A stretch of 64,000 nt of DNA, taken from Pedobacter ginsengisoli (GTDB taxonomy: Bacteria > Bacteroidota > Bacteroidia > Sphingobacteriales > Sphingobacteriaceae). Location: assembly GCF_002736205.1 (NCBI RefSeq), contig NZ_CP024091.1, positions 2,601,555-2,665,554 of the forward strand, in the 5' to 3' direction. Below are positions 53,701 through 62,872 of this stretch, piece by piece; positions within the stretch are counted from its first letter, which is position 1; every line of letters starts with the position of its first letter. The notes under the pieces were generated by a model. It did no database searches, was not told the DNA's origin, and saw only the letters and a list, made by a program, of their open reading frames with translations. The position numbers were made by a program, and so were the translations under genes.

Positions 53701-54369
53701 GTAAAAGATGTTCACATGACAGATCTAATTGCTGGCAGAGAGACTCTGGAAGATATACAATTCATCGGTGCTGTTGGTGGCTTCTCTAATTCAGATGTTT
53801 TAGGATCAGCCAAAGGATGGGCAGGAGCTTTCATGTACAACGAAAAAGCAAAAATTGCTCTTGAAAACTTCTTTAACAGACCAGACACATTATCTGTTGG
53901 AATCTGTAATGGCTGTCAGCTTTTTGTTGAGCTTGGCTTAATCAATAAAGATCATGCAGAAAAACCAAAAATGCTGCATAATGAAAGTGGTAAACACGAA
54001 AGTATATTCACCTCATTAACCTTACAGCAAAACAATTCAGTTATGCTTTCTACATTAGCGGGAACTACATTAGGCGTTTGGGTTTCACATGGTGAAGGCA
54101 GGTTCCAATTACCGTATTCGGAAGATAAGTATCAGATTATAGCTAAATATGCTTATGAAACTTACCCAGCAAACCCGAACGGGTCAGATTACAACACCGC
54201 AATGATGTGCGATGAGTCTGGTCGCCACCTGGTAATGATGCCCCATATCGAGCGCTCACTATTCCAATGGCATTGGGCAAACTATCCTAAAGGCCGTAAG
54301 GATGAAGTAACCCCCTGGATAGAAGCATTTGTAAATGCCAGAAAATGGGTGGAAAGCCACAAAGGATAA
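50704..54369 (+). CDS. purL: Phosphoribosylformylglycinamidine synthase (large, single chain)
   Basis: Purine biosynthesis enzyme of 1221 aa: FGAR plus glutamine plus ATP to FGAM. Single-chain PurL type: N-terminal domain (about 1-150), linker with VNSEHCRHKIFNG (about 168-180), first AIRS-like half (KAETHNFPTTVEPFNGAATGSGG, IGMGGAA, IHDHGAGGHLNCLSELVEETGG), second half (DRCVGGRVAKQQCAGPLQ, GKDSLSMKQ, HDIGSGGLITTLLE) and a C-terminal glutaminase (about 965-1221) with AVIREKGSNSERE, GAVGGFSNSDVLGS and nucleophile Cys in VGICNGCQLF, then a His/Glu end (SHGEGRFQLP, PHIERS). Full length, no frameshift, monocistronic with its own terminator. Confidence 0.98.
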   Translation: MIYFFSNQSNTVFALQTAQNLSDTDITKLEWLFGGAKLNQETVLTDFFVGPRAAMVTPWSTNAVEITQNMAIEGIIRIEEFHKVEEDFSDFDPMLSQKYKELNQEIYTINIKPEPIIEVTDIAAYNKQEGLSLSDDEVEYLNNLSQRLGRALTDSEVFGFSQVNSEHCRHKIFNGKFVIDGVEQPTSLFKLIRKTSEENPNDIVSAYKDNVAFIKGPVVQQFAPKRADEPDYYAISDFESVISVKAETHNFPTTVEPFNGAATGSGGEIRDRLAGGQGSLPLAGTAVYMTALSRLEENRPWEKAVEERKWLYQTPMDILIKASNGATDFGNKFGQPLITGSVLTFEHEEEGRKLGFDKVIMLAGGVGYGKASQAKKHTPTTGDKIVVLGGENYRIGMGGAAVSSADTGALGSGIELNAIQRSNPEMQKRAANAVRGMVESNHNSIVSIHDHGAGGHLNCLSELVEETGGKIDLDKLPVGDPTLSSKEIIGNESQERMGLVIGQKDIETLQKIADRERSPMYTVGTVTGDHRFTFESATTGAKPMDLELKDMFGSSPKMVMEDKTIDRKYEPVTYDKTQLNIYLEQVLQLEAVASKDWLTNKVDRCVGGRVAKQQCAGPLQLPLNNCGVMALDFQGKEGIATSVGHAPLSALIDPAAGSRIAIAESLSNIVWAPLKDGLKSVSLSANWMWACKNEGEDARLYEAVKACSDFAISLGINIPTGKDSLSMKQKYKGDEVIAPGTVIISAAGNCNDITKVVEPVLQKDGGSIYYINLSNDAYKLGGSSFAQIINRIGHETPDVKNADQLKNAFNTLQDLIKVDKIQAGHDIGSGGLITTLLELCFADRDLGASLDLSALGEQDIIKLLFAENIGIVFQATEDVEATLSANGVAYHKLGKVTSTASLQIKNNSDELSFDIDHLRDVWFKTSYLLDKKQSGPVKAKERFDNYKNHVLKYNFPTQFDGRKPVIDASKPRPKAAVIREKGSNSERELANAMYLAGFDVKDVHMTDLIAGRETLEDIQFIGAVGGFSNSDVLGSAKGWAGAFMYNEKAKIALENFFNRPDTLSVGICNGCQLFVELGLINKDHAEKPKMLHNESGKHESIFTSLTLQQNNSVMLSTLAGTTLGVWVSHGEGRFQLPYSEDKYQIIAKYAYETYPANPNGSDYNTAMMCDESGRHLVMMPHIERSLFQWHWANYPKGRKDEVTPWIEAFVNARKWVESHKG

Positions 54370-54390
54370 AATTAAAAAAACATAACTACT

Positions 54391-54442
54391 AAGCATTAAA
54401 GCCGAATCAATCAGAAATGATGATTTGGCTTTAATGCTTTTA
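54391..54442 (+). terminator. Terminator of purL
   Basis: 19-bp stem (54391-54409 with 54421-54439; one G-T wobble) with an 11-nt loop. The T-rich right arm is followed by TTT. It starts 21 nt after the purL stop. Confidence 0.88.
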
Positions 54443-54494
54443 GGGCGTTCCATATGTAACAACTTCATACTATCTTCTTACCAGCTAACCATTC

Positions 54495-54527
54495 TTTGTT
54501 GATATCATAATTGTTTCGCTAAATTTA
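54495..54527 (+). promoter_or_regulatory. Promoter of the oxidoreductase gene
   Basis: TTTG at 54495-54498, then 21 nt, then TAAATTTA at 54520-54527. This fits the Bacteroidota -33/-7 arrangement with one mismatch, 29 nt before the ATG. Confidence 0.55.
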
Positions 54528-54556
54528 TCTACAGTGAATCAACCAAGAACCAAATT

Positions 54557-55924
54557 ATGAGCAACAATTCAAGAAGAGATTTCATAAAAAAAATAGGTAT
54601 CGGAACAGCAGCCTTATCTGTTGGAAACAGCTTATTCGGCGGAACTGCCTCTGCATTTAGTGCAAAAAGCTATCGGAATATCATTGGCGCTAATGACAGA
54701 ATAAACATGGCAACTATCGGCGTTAATAGCCGAGGAAATAGCATGGGAGGCACAATTGCCAAACAAAAAAACGCGCAGGTTATTACCGTATGTGATGTAG
54801 ATTCAAGAGCAATCCCTAAAGCAATAGACACTATTGTAAAAGCAGGCCAAACGACAGCACCTAAATCCGAAAAAGACCTGCGCAGGATTTTGGAAGACAA
54901 ATCTGTTGATGCCATATATACAGCTACCCCAGATCATTGGCATGCCCCATTAACTATTATGGCTTGTCAGGCAGGCAAACATGTGTATGTAGAGAAACCC
55001 TTAAGTCATAATCCAAAAGAAGGCGAAATGGCTGTGGCAGTGGCCAGAAAATACAACAGAATAGTACAAATGGGTGCGCAACGCCGTTCTGCTCCTACGC
55101 TTACAAAAGGAATTCAATTACTTCATGAAGGTATTATTGGACGTGTATACATGGCAAAAACATGGTACACAAACACAAGAAAAGAAACTTTTTTAAAACC
55201 AGGCAATGTACCCGATTGGCTGGATTATGATTTATGGCAGGGCCCGGCGCCTCGTGTTAATTACAAAGATGGTCTTATACATTACAATTGGCACTGGTTT
55301 TGGAATTGGGGAACCGGCGAAGCGCTAAATAACGGGACGCACGAGGTAGATGTAGCCCGTTGGGGTTTGGGGGTAGACTTCCCAACACGCGTTAGCTCAT
55401 CTGGAGGAAGATATCATTTTAATGATGACTGGGAAACCCCAGACACGCAGGTAGTAACAATAGATTATCCCGGTAAAATTACTCTGCTTTGGGAAAACAG
55501 AAGCTGCAACGGAAGAAAAGTTGAAGGTCAGGAAAGAGGTATTATCTTTTATGGTGAAAAAGGAAGTTTGGATACTGGAGATGATGCCTATAAAATATAT
55601 GATCTTCAAGGGAAGTTAATTGAAGATGTAAAACCAAAAACCGGTGGAGAATCTTTAGAGGGAAGAAACACTGCAAGCCCAAGTTTAGGGATGGATAGTT
55701 TGCATATGGCAGATTTTCTTGAAGCAATTAGAAACAACAGGCGTCCGAACTGTGATGTTGAACTAGGTTACAAAAGCTGTCTAGCTATGCAGCTAGGCAA
55801 TATATCCTGGAGAGTAGGTCGCGACTTAAAAATTGATCCTAAAAACGGACATATTATCGGAGATAAAGATGCTCAGAAATTATGGGGCCGTACCTATGAA
55901 AAAGGGTGGGAGCCTAAAATTTAA
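54557..55924 (+). CDS. Gfo/Idh/MocA-family oxidoreductase, Tat-exported
   Basis: NAD(P)-dependent sugar-type oxidoreductase of 455 aa with a Tat leader (NSRRDFIKKIGIGTAALSVG). Rossmann start INMATIGVNSRGNSMGG (about residues 48-64), VCDVDSRAI (about 78-86), YTATPDHWHAPLTIMA (about 115-130), the family EKP motif in YVEKPLSHNPKEG (about 142-154) and a C-terminal alpha/beta domain with WHWFWNWGTGEALNNGTHEVDVARWG (positions about 235-260). Exported members of this kind carry bound cofactor; some have been shown to act as glycosidases or epimerases by redox chemistry. The substrate is not readable. It converges on the SusD gene through a shared terminator. Confidence 0.92.
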   Translation: MSNNSRRDFIKKIGIGTAALSVGNSLFGGTASAFSAKSYRNIIGANDRINMATIGVNSRGNSMGGTIAKQKNAQVITVCDVDSRAIPKAIDTIVKAGQTTAPKSEKDLRRILEDKSVDAIYTATPDHWHAPLTIMACQAGKHVYVEKPLSHNPKEGEMAVAVARKYNRIVQMGAQRRSAPTLTKGIQLLHEGIIGRVYMAKTWYTNTRKETFLKPGNVPDWLDYDLWQGPAPRVNYKDGLIHYNWHWFWNWGTGEALNNGTHEVDVARWGLGVDFPTRVSSSGGRYHFNDDWETPDTQVVTIDYPGKITLLWENRSCNGRKVEGQERGIIFYGEKGSLDTGDDAYKIYDLQGKLIEDVKPKTGGESLEGRNTASPSLGMDSLHMADFLEAIRNNRRPNCDVELGYKSCLAMQLGNISWRVGRDLKIDPKNGHIIGDKDAQKLWGRTYEKGWEPKI

Positions 55925-55952
55925 ATGTAAAGACTTTCAACTATTTCAATAA

Positions 55953-55989
55953 AATACACCGTTAAAATCAGATAAATTAACGGTGTATT
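55953..55989. terminator. Bidirectional terminator between convergent genes
   Basis: Perfect 13-bp inverted repeat AATACACCGTTAA (55953-55965 with 55977-55989) and an 11-nt loop, in the 84-nt gap between the oxidoreductase and the SusD gene. Confidence 0.85.
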
Positions 55990-56008
55990 CTATCAGTAAC
56001 CCATAACG

Positions 56009-57490
56009 CTAATATCCTTTATTTTGAATTAATTTAGTATTCCTGTTAAGTTCATCCTGAGGAATAGGCAAAAGCCTTTTATCTAAATTCATATTATAAT
56101 TCATTTGCTTACTGCCACCTTCACAAGTTAACACATACTCCTTTAGTGCTCCCATTACAGATTCCAATTTATTAGCTCGTATCAGATCAGACCAGCGCTG
56201 CCCTTCAAACGCAAGCTCCAACCTTCTTTCATTTAATATCTTGTCGGCAAGCTGTACATCAGAAAAATCACCTGCTTTAATTATAGGCAAATCCACCCTA
56301 TCTCTAACCATGTTTAAAGGAGCAAGAGCCTCAGAACTTCGCCCTAAGGCATTTAATGCTTCTGCTTTAAGCAAAAGAATATCGGCATACCTTAATATAT
56401 ATACATAATCACCACTGGCCCAACCTTCAGCGTGCCTCCATTTATAAGTAAAGGGTACTGAGCCTGCACTGGCACAAGGTTTCCAGAATTCATCTGACCA
56501 TTCTACATCTTCAAACAAAACGGTAGAGTTTTTCCGAATTTGGTCTCCTTCGGTATCAAAAGCTTTAATCAAATCTTTAGATGGAGTACAGTATTTCCTC
56601 CAATCATCACCAGATATAGATGGAGGCAATAAAAGCTGAGGACCATAATTTGCCTGAGGCGTAGATGCTTTATATTGAATTTCAAGAATAGCCTCGTCAT
56701 TCACATAATGAGAACCATCAAAAAGTTCATCATAATTACCATGCAATTTGTATCCAAGTTCTTCAACATGTTTAATGTTTTCTAACACCTTATTGTAATC
56801 CCTATCAGACTTTTGTGCATATACTTTTGCCAGCAATGCATAAACTGCACCTTTGGTGACTCTCGATTTACTTAAAGATGCAGTACTGTAACTATCCGGC
56901 ACGGCCAGTGCATCATTTAAATCAGTTATAATTGTTGTATAAACCTCAGCCGCAGGCGACTTAGAAACGTTTGCTTCAGCCGGATCAATCTTTCCAAACT
57001 GCATTACCAATGGCACATCTCCAAAGTTTTTTACCAATTCAAAATAAAACAGAGCCCTTAAAAATTTCGCTTCACCTATAATCTGTGCTCTTCTGTTACC
57101 TTGATCAAGAGCTACATCTTTTACCTCCCCAATTTTCTCTAGCACCAGGTTGGCTTTAGCAATACCGTTATACAATTGCTGCCAGTCATAAAACACCCTT
57201 ACATTAAGCGGAGATACAGCCAGGTTATCATATTGATATACTTCTTGAGCATCCCCTCCTGCGTAAGCATTATCAGAACGTACATCCGATAATAGAAAGA
57301 ACTCCCATACAAAATATTCTGTGTACAAAGAATTATAAACACCCGTTAAAGCAGCCTCAATATCCGAAGCAGTTTTATATGCATTTCCGGTTGTTGCACT
57401 AGACTCAGGTTCTTCAGTTAAAAATTTTTTACACGAAGAGAAGCCAGCGGCCATTAAAAAGCAAATAATGATATATAATTTCGTTTTCAT
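56009..57490 (-). CDS. SusD/RagB-family lipoprotein (second system)
   Basis: Surface lipoprotein of 493 aa with signal MKTKLYIIICFLMAAGFSSC, then KKFLTEEPES, the start typical of SusD proteins and including an acidic lipoprotein-export-like stretch. Helical TPR-type fold with IGEAKFLRALFYFELVKNFGDVPLV (about residues 135-159), YADILLLKAEALNALG and the C-terminal family blocks LNMVRDRVDLP, ILNERRLELAFEGQRWSDLIR, LLPIPQDELNRNTKLIQNKGY. Shorter than the mannan-locus SusD. It is 11 nt downstream of its susC partner; the ligand is unknown. Confidence 0.95.
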   Translation of the reverse strand: MKTKLYIIICFLMAAGFSSCKKFLTEEPESSATTGNAYKTASDIEAALTGVYNSLYTEYFVWEFFLLSDVRSDNAYAGGDAQEVYQYDNLAVSPLNVRVFYDWQQLYNGIAKANLVLEKIGEVKDVALDQGNRRAQIIGEAKFLRALFYFELVKNFGDVPLVMQFGKIDPAEANVSKSPAAEVYTTIITDLNDALAVPDSYSTASLSKSRVTKGAVYALLAKVYAQKSDRDYNKVLENIKHVEELGYKLHGNYDELFDGSHYVNDEAILEIQYKASTPQANYGPQLLLPPSISGDDWRKYCTPSKDLIKAFDTEGDQIRKNSTVLFEDVEWSDEFWKPCASAGSVPFTYKWRHAEGWASGDYVYILRYADILLLKAEALNALGRSSEALAPLNMVRDRVDLPIIKAGDFSDVQLADKILNERRLELAFEGQRWSDLIRANKLESVMGALKEYVLTCEGGSKQMNYNMNLDKRLLPIPQDELNRNTKLIQNKGY

Positions 57491-57501
57491 GATCGTAGAT
57501 T

Positions 57502-60500
57502 TTAAAAAGAAAAACTTAATCCAAAAATAAACTGCCTAACCTGGGGGTAAGTACCATAGTCAATACCCAGTGCACCGTTAGAACTTTCGCCACCAGTACC
57601 AGCAAAGGCACTAACCTCTGGATCATAACCTGAGTACTTCGTAAAGGTTAGCAGATTCTCACCGGTTACATACAGTGACCCGTTCTTTACCTTAAACTTG
57701 CTTAATAACGATTGTGGTAATTTGTAGCCTAATGTTAATGATTTCAATCTCAAATAAGAGCCATTTTCAATAAATCTGGAGGATATATCTGAATTAACCA
57801 CATTTCCAGATTCTGCCCTGGGAATATCTGTAATCTGCCCCTCCTTTGTCCATCTTCTTAATACTGCTACAGATTGATTTCTATAATCCATCATCCCTTC
57901 TGTTTCAATTCGCGTAGCATTGAAGATATCATTTCCTTGCACCCCTTGTAAAAATACATCTAAACTAAAGTTGCCATACGAAACCCTGTTTGTAAATCCA
58001 TAAGTAAAATTAGGATTTGCATTCCCTATCACTTTCCTATCTCCGGCATCAAGCGCACCATCTTCATCAATATTATACCCATTGCCATTTACATCCTCAT
58101 AAATCATATTACCTGTCTTAGGATCTACTCCATCCGAAACATATCCCCAAAAAGTACCAATTGGCAAACCTTCTTTTATAATTGCAGCTTGTTGCCGCTG
58201 TGGAATCCCCCCTACTGCAAGCTCCTGATCACCTATATATCCTATTCTATTTCTGTTAAACGAGATGTTAAAATCAGATTCCCACTTCACAACCCCATTT
58301 AGGTTTTTTGTATTCAAAGCAAACTCTATCCCTTTATTTTCCAGCTTACCAATATTTTGTAATGCTCCTAAAAAGCCACTTGAAGTAGGCACAGGTTTAT
58401 TAAATAACAAATCCGCAGTAGATTTCCGGTATAAATCAACCGATAAATTAACCCTGCTTTTAAACAAACTCAAATCTACTCCAAGATTATTCTGAGTAGT
58501 ACTTTCCCATTGTAAATTCCTATTTTCAGGAGTAGTAGGAGCCGTACCTGAATTCACCTGTTCTCCTAAAATATAATTACTTCCAGTTCCTATAAGTCCA
58601 TACCACGCATAAGGATCAATATGGTCATTACCAACTTTACCCCAGGCATACCTAATCTTTAAATCATTAATAAATTCAGCATCTTTTAAAAAATTCTCCT
58701 TTGATATTCTCCATCCTGCAGAAAAAGAAGGAAAAAAGCCCCATCGTTTATCAGGTCCAAAAACAGAAGACGCATCTGCTCTTAAATTGCTAGATATTAA
58801 ATACTTGTCGTCGTAGGCATAACGTACCCTTCCAACAATAGAAGTATTTGTTCGTGCAGCTCTTGAGCCTGTGGCTAAATTCACAATAGAACCTCCATTT
58901 ACAGTTGGTACACTTATACCGCTAAATCCCTTGGTTTCAATTTCCGAAATTTCAGAAGTTGTACGACTTGAAGTATATCCTACAAAAGCATCAACCGCAT
59001 GCTTTTCAGCAAAAGTTTTAGCATAACTCAAGGTATTCTCAGAAAGCCAATACTCACTTTCATTCATATTCAAATCAGCCAGGCCTTTATTTACTCTTCC
59101 CCAATCTGTTCTAAAAGGATCTAAAAAGTAATTGTATTTTCCTTTTGAATTATCGTAACCAAATAAAGTTTTAAACTTTAGATCTTTTAAAATTGACACC
59201 TCTGCATATAGGTTACCAAAAAAGCGACTGTTATTAAATCCGTTGGTTGAACCATCGGTATAAGCAACAGGATTATTGAAAGATAGTCTTAATGGATTTG
59301 CGGTAAATGTCCCGTCTTCATTATAAATGCCCGTTACAGGTGATGAAGTAAGGACGTTCATAATTACTCCTGAATTTGCAGAACCACGGTTGTCATCAAT
59401 ATTACGATCATACCATCTTGCGTAAGAAACACTTGTACCAACTTTAATAAAATCATTTATTTTTTGATCCAGGTTAACCTTAAAATTAAACCGGTTCATT
59501 GTATTTGTTCTAACTACACCATCTTGTTTTGTCCAGGCCCCCGATATGTAGTAAGTTGTAGCATCGTTACCCCCATTTACCGAAAGCTGATAATTCTGGG
59601 CATATGCTTCTCTATAAATCTCTTTATGCCAATCAGTATCATCTTTATAATTATCCCAGGCCGCTACCTGACCAATTTCTGTCATTAAGGCAATATAATC
59701 GGCCCTATTTAATACATCTATTTTGCTTTTCACGTTAGATATACCAGCATATGTACTAAATGAAAGCTGGGCCTTTTGGTTCTTCCCTCTCTTTGTAGTA
59801 ATTAAAACTACACCATTCGCTCCTGAAGCACCGTATATTGCTGCCGACGCAGCATCTTTTAAAATCGATATACTTTCAATATCGCTCGGGTTTATATCAT
59901 AAGTGTTAACACTAGGTACTCCATCAACTACATACATAGGCTCACTGTCGGCAGTAATAGAAGTTGTACCTCTTACTTTTATAGAAAACCCTGCCTGAGG
60001 TTTGCCCGAAGGTGTAAGTACCTGCACACCGGCAGCCTTTCCTTCAATTGAATAACCAAAATTAGTTGCAGGCCTTTCTTCCAGATCTTTAGCACCAACA
60101 GTGGATATTGCACCAAGAATATCCTTTTTTTGCTGTGTACCGTACCCTACAACTACAACCTCATTTAATCCCTGAGCCTCAGGTGTCATTTTTAAATTCA
60201 GAATACTCTGGTTATTCACCTTAACCTCATAAGTTTTAAACCCAACATATGAAAATAAGAGCACGCCATTTCCATCTGGCAAATCCAAAGAATAACGCCC
60301 TTGATTATCTGTAGTAGCCCCAATTTCACTTCCTTTGAGTCTTACACTTACACCAGTCATTGGCTGATCTTGCTCATCAGTTACTTTACCTGTAATGGTC
60401 AATAACTCATACCATGATTTATCTCGTTTAATAACTACAGTTTTGTCTACTATAGCATAGGTAAGCGGAAATCCTTTTAAGCAGCTCTCAAGCGCCTGTT

Positions 60501-60780
60501 CCAAAGAAACATTGGTTACATTAATATCTGTATTTCTGGTTTTATCCAGCAGATTATCTTCGTACCAGAGATGGTAGCCCGATTGTTTTTTTATTTTCTT
60601 CAAGATCGTCTCGACCGATACATTTTTTTCTGACAATGTAATCCTTTGTGCATATCCGGTTGCACAAACTTGAAAACAGGTAAAGGCTAGTAGAAATACC
60701 GTAAGCTTCATAACTAGAATTGCATATCTAAGTTTTCCATAATATTTATGGACATACCTATTGGGCGTATAAAAATTCAT
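57502..60780 (-). CDS. SusC-family transporter with STN signalling domain
   Basis: TonB-dependent receptor of 1092 aa from the ATG at 60780. A start 78 nt upstream adds a polar stretch before the leader, but even the chosen start leaves a long n-region before the hydrophobic core at about residues 20-40. It has an STN/secretin-TonB domain (about 45-115; SVETILKKIKKQSGYHLWYEDN), CarboxypepD_reg-like domain (about 125-210), TonB-box-like LNEVVVVGYGTQQ, plug (IEGKAAGVQVLTPSGKPQAGF) and barrel ending FIFGLSFSF. The STN domain signals to the FecR anti-sigma factor encoded 193 nt upstream. Confidence 0.95.
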   Translation of the reverse strand: MNFYTPNRYVHKYYGKLRYAILVMKLTVFLLAFTCFQVCATGYAQRITLSEKNVSVETILKKIKKQSGYHLWYEDNLLDKTRNTDINVTNVSLEQALESCLKGFPLTYAIVDKTVVIKRDKSWYELLTITGKVTDEQDQPMTGVSVRLKGSEIGATTDNQGRYSLDLPDGNGVLLFSYVGFKTYEVKVNNQSILNLKMTPEAQGLNEVVVVGYGTQQKKDILGAISTVGAKDLEERPATNFGYSIEGKAAGVQVLTPSGKPQAGFSIKVRGTTSITADSEPMYVVDGVPSVNTYDINPSDIESISILKDAASAAIYGASGANGVVLITTKRGKNQKAQLSFSTYAGISNVKSKIDVLNRADYIALMTEIGQVAAWDNYKDDTDWHKEIYREAYAQNYQLSVNGGNDATTYYISGAWTKQDGVVRTNTMNRFNFKVNLDQKINDFIKVGTSVSYARWYDRNIDDNRGSANSGVIMNVLTSSPVTGIYNEDGTFTANPLRLSFNNPVAYTDGSTNGFNNSRFFGNLYAEVSILKDLKFKTLFGYDNSKGKYNYFLDPFRTDWGRVNKGLADLNMNESEYWLSENTLSYAKTFAEKHAVDAFVGYTSSRTTSEISEIETKGFSGISVPTVNGGSIVNLATGSRAARTNTSIVGRVRYAYDDKYLISSNLRADASSVFGPDKRWGFFPSFSAGWRISKENFLKDAEFINDLKIRYAWGKVGNDHIDPYAWYGLIGTGSNYILGEQVNSGTAPTTPENRNLQWESTTQNNLGVDLSLFKSRVNLSVDLYRKSTADLLFNKPVPTSSGFLGALQNIGKLENKGIEFALNTKNLNGVVKWESDFNISFNRNRIGYIGDQELAVGGIPQRQQAAIIKEGLPIGTFWGYVSDGVDPKTGNMIYEDVNGNGYNIDEDGALDAGDRKVIGNANPNFTYGFTNRVSYGNFSLDVFLQGVQGNDIFNATRIETEGMMDYRNQSVAVLRRWTKEGQITDIPRAESGNVVNSDISSRFIENGSYLRLKSLTLGYKLPQSLLSKFKVKNGSLYVTGENLLTFTKYSGYDPEVSAFAGTGGESSNGALGIDYGTYPQVRQFIFGLSFSF

Positions 60781-60973
60781 ACTTTTGAGTGTTTGGTTTA
60801 ATTGAATTAAGGACTGTAGAAAGGTTTTTACCGCATTATGCGGAATGGATTGAGCCAAACATTTGTCGGTAGTGTTACGAGCACTGCCGGCTTTTTATTT
60901 TAGATCAACCCGGTTCTGGGTAAGTTTATCTCATCATATATCTGGTTAAGTTTAAAGTTTAATCAATATTTAT

Positions 60974-62176
60974 TTAGGGCATAACAATAATTTTCTTCCC
61001 TTCAACTACAAAATGAACATCATTCAGTTCCAATATTTTGAGCAGGCTGGAAATACTTGAACCTCTGGAAATATCACCTGAAAAAGAACGGTTGGGTATC
61101 CCGGGCCTATATTCAACTTCAACATCATACCATCTGGCTACCTGCCTCATAATACTTTTAATATCAGACTTACTAAATGAGGTCAGTCCATTTTTCCATG
61201 CTACGATCTGATCAGGATCTGACAATTCTTTCATATTTAGCTCTCCGGAAGTAGATTGTAGGGCTTGTTGGCCAGGTTTAAGAATTAAACCTGCATCAGA
61301 TTTATTTACACTAATATGCACTCTACCTTTAAGTAAGGTGGTTTTTATTAGAGGTTCATCATCGTAGGCCATAATATTAAAGTGAGTCCCTAAAACCTCC
61401 ACCACTTGTTTACCATTCACATTAACCTTAAAAGCAGCTTTTTCATTCCTTTTCACCTCAAAGTATCCTTCACCAGTGAGTGACACTAAACGCTCATTCA
61501 TTGAAAATGCAGTTGGAAATTTAAGTGACGACATAGAGTTCAGCACCACTTCACTGCCATCAGGCAGCACCACTTTATATTGCCCTCCCCGAGGTGTAGT
61601 AATTGTGTTATAAGAAACAGCTGTAGAAGGCAAAGCGCTGGCAGATTTATACTCAACCTGCCCGTCTTCAGATTTTACAACTGTCACGTTTCCAATCTTA
61701 ACTACCTGACCAACCCCCGCTGCTGTAAGATCTATCTTGGTACCATTCCCTAAAGTAAGTGTTGCTTTATTGCCCCCGGGGTTTATAATTTCTTTTGTAT
61801 TTTTTGAAACAAAAGCTGGTTGATCACCTTTTCCCTTTCCATTATAAAAGAAAATACCTGCCAATAGTGCGCAGATAATTACTGCTGCTGCAGAAATTTT
61901 AATTACCAGGTTACTACGATCTATTTTTCTTATTACAGCCTGATCTTTCTGTATTTCCTCTGATGATTTTTCAAAATTGACACGACTCAAAAAATCAACC
62001 CAACTCTTATTTGTATTAAACTTATTTAAGTTTACATAGGCATTAACAGAATCATCCTTAATTCGCCTAAGTTCATTTAACAGGTCCGTTTCTTCTTTAC
62101 TCAACACCTTACCCAACGACTCTTCGTATTCGAGAGATTCTATTAGCTTCTCCCAATCTGGATTTTCTGATGACAT
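60974..62176 (-). CDS. FecR-family anti-sigma factor
   Basis: Inner-membrane anti-sigma protein of 400 aa. Cytoplasmic N-terminal segment (1-90), one membrane helix (about 92-112; KISAAAVIICALLAGIFFY), periplasmic FecR domain (about 190-290; TPRGGQYKVVLPDGSEVVLNS, VSLTGEGYFEVKRNEKAAF, VLGTHFNIMAY) and C-terminal DUF4974 domain (about 325-400; FSKSDIKSIMRQVARWYDVEV, ISSLLKILELNDVHFVVEG), which in this family contacts the STN domain of the transporter. It probably controls the sigma factor encoded just upstream. Confidence 0.96.
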   Translation of the reverse strand: MSSENPDWEKLIESLEYEESLGKVLSKEETDLLNELRRIKDDSVNAYVNLNKFNTNKSWVDFLSRVNFEKSSEEIQKDQAVIRKIDRSNLVIKISAAAVIICALLAGIFFYNGKGKGDQPAFVSKNTKEIINPGGNKATLTLGNGTKIDLTAAGVGQVVKIGNVTVVKSEDGQVEYKSASALPSTAVSYNTITTPRGGQYKVVLPDGSEVVLNSMSSLKFPTAFSMNERLVSLTGEGYFEVKRNEKAAFKVNVNGKQVVEVLGTHFNIMAYDDEPLIKTTLLKGRVHISVNKSDAGLILKPGQQALQSTSGELNMKELSDPDQIVAWKNGLTSFSKSDIKSIMRQVARWYDVEVEYRPGIPNRSFSGDISRGSSISSLLKILELNDVHFVVEGKKIIVMP

Positions 62177-62254
62177 CTTTTTATCGTTTGTTCAATAGTA
62201 TGTCGCACGATAAACAAAAAAGGGTGACAGAAAAAACAAAAAAGTATATCTTTT

Positions 62255-62800
62255 CTATAAAAGACTCAAAAAAGCAACAAGTAAGAACAAATGAAGTTTA
62301 TCTCGCAGGTACATGTATGCACGTCTAAGCTGAGTTTTAACCGTATTAATCGAAATATTTAGTTTATCAGCAATCTGGGCATAGCTCAATCGATCTACAG
62401 CGTGTAATAAGAACACATTTTTACGATCAGTAGGTAAGCTATCAACTACTTCAATAATTTGAGCGTACAATTTAACACGATCAGCAATACTATCCTCTTC
62501 ATCATTATCTTCTACTTGCACAGAAAGTAATTCCTTTCTTTTTTCCAATACAGCTTCCCTTCTCAGATAATCAATACAGCTATATTTTATTGCTTTATAA
62601 GCATAAGCATCAAAAGAAGTTTTCAATCGTACAACTTCACGGTTATTCCATAATGTAATAAAGAAATTCTGAACAATATCTTCAGCAACATCACTATCTC
62701 CAATCAAGTTCAATGCAAGCAAACAAAGACGCTTGTGGTGTAATCTAAATAATTGTTCAAAAGCAGTTAAATCAATAGGAATATTCCTTGTTGTATCCAA
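62255..62800 (-). CDS. ECF sigma factor, Bacteroidetes FecI-type
   Basis: RNA polymerase sigma-70-family ECF factor of 181 aa. Region 2 is at about residues 15-85 (FRLHHKRLCLLALNLIGDSDVAEDIV, QNFFITLWNNRE, YAYKAIKYSCIDYLRR). Region 4 is at about 115-170 (LPTDRKNVFLLHAVDRLSY, AQIADKLNISINTVKTQLRRAY). It ends in a short hydrophobic tail (FLLVAFLSLL), common in this subgroup. Order sigma - FecR - SusC(STN) - SusD is the standard trans-envelope signalling set, so it should activate the transporter operon once ligand binds. Confidence 0.96.
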   Translation of the reverse strand: MDTTRNIPIDLTAFEQLFRLHHKRLCLLALNLIGDSDVAEDIVQNFFITLWNNREVVRLKTSFDAYAYKAIKYSCIDYLRREAVLEKRKELLSVQVEDNDEEDSIADRVKLYAQIIEVVDSLPTDRKNVFLLHAVDRLSYAQIADKLNISINTVKTQLRRAYMYLRDKLHLFLLVAFLSLL

Positions 62801-62872
62801 TATGCTAAGGCTAAGAATTTTAATCCCGGATGATTAAATCAATATTAAATAATTTTATCTGTATTATAAAAT

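Noticed and set aside
54370..54556. A small gene or RNA between purL and the oxidoreductase
   Set aside because: The gap is explained by the purL terminator and a -33/-7 promoter; no reading frame with support remains.
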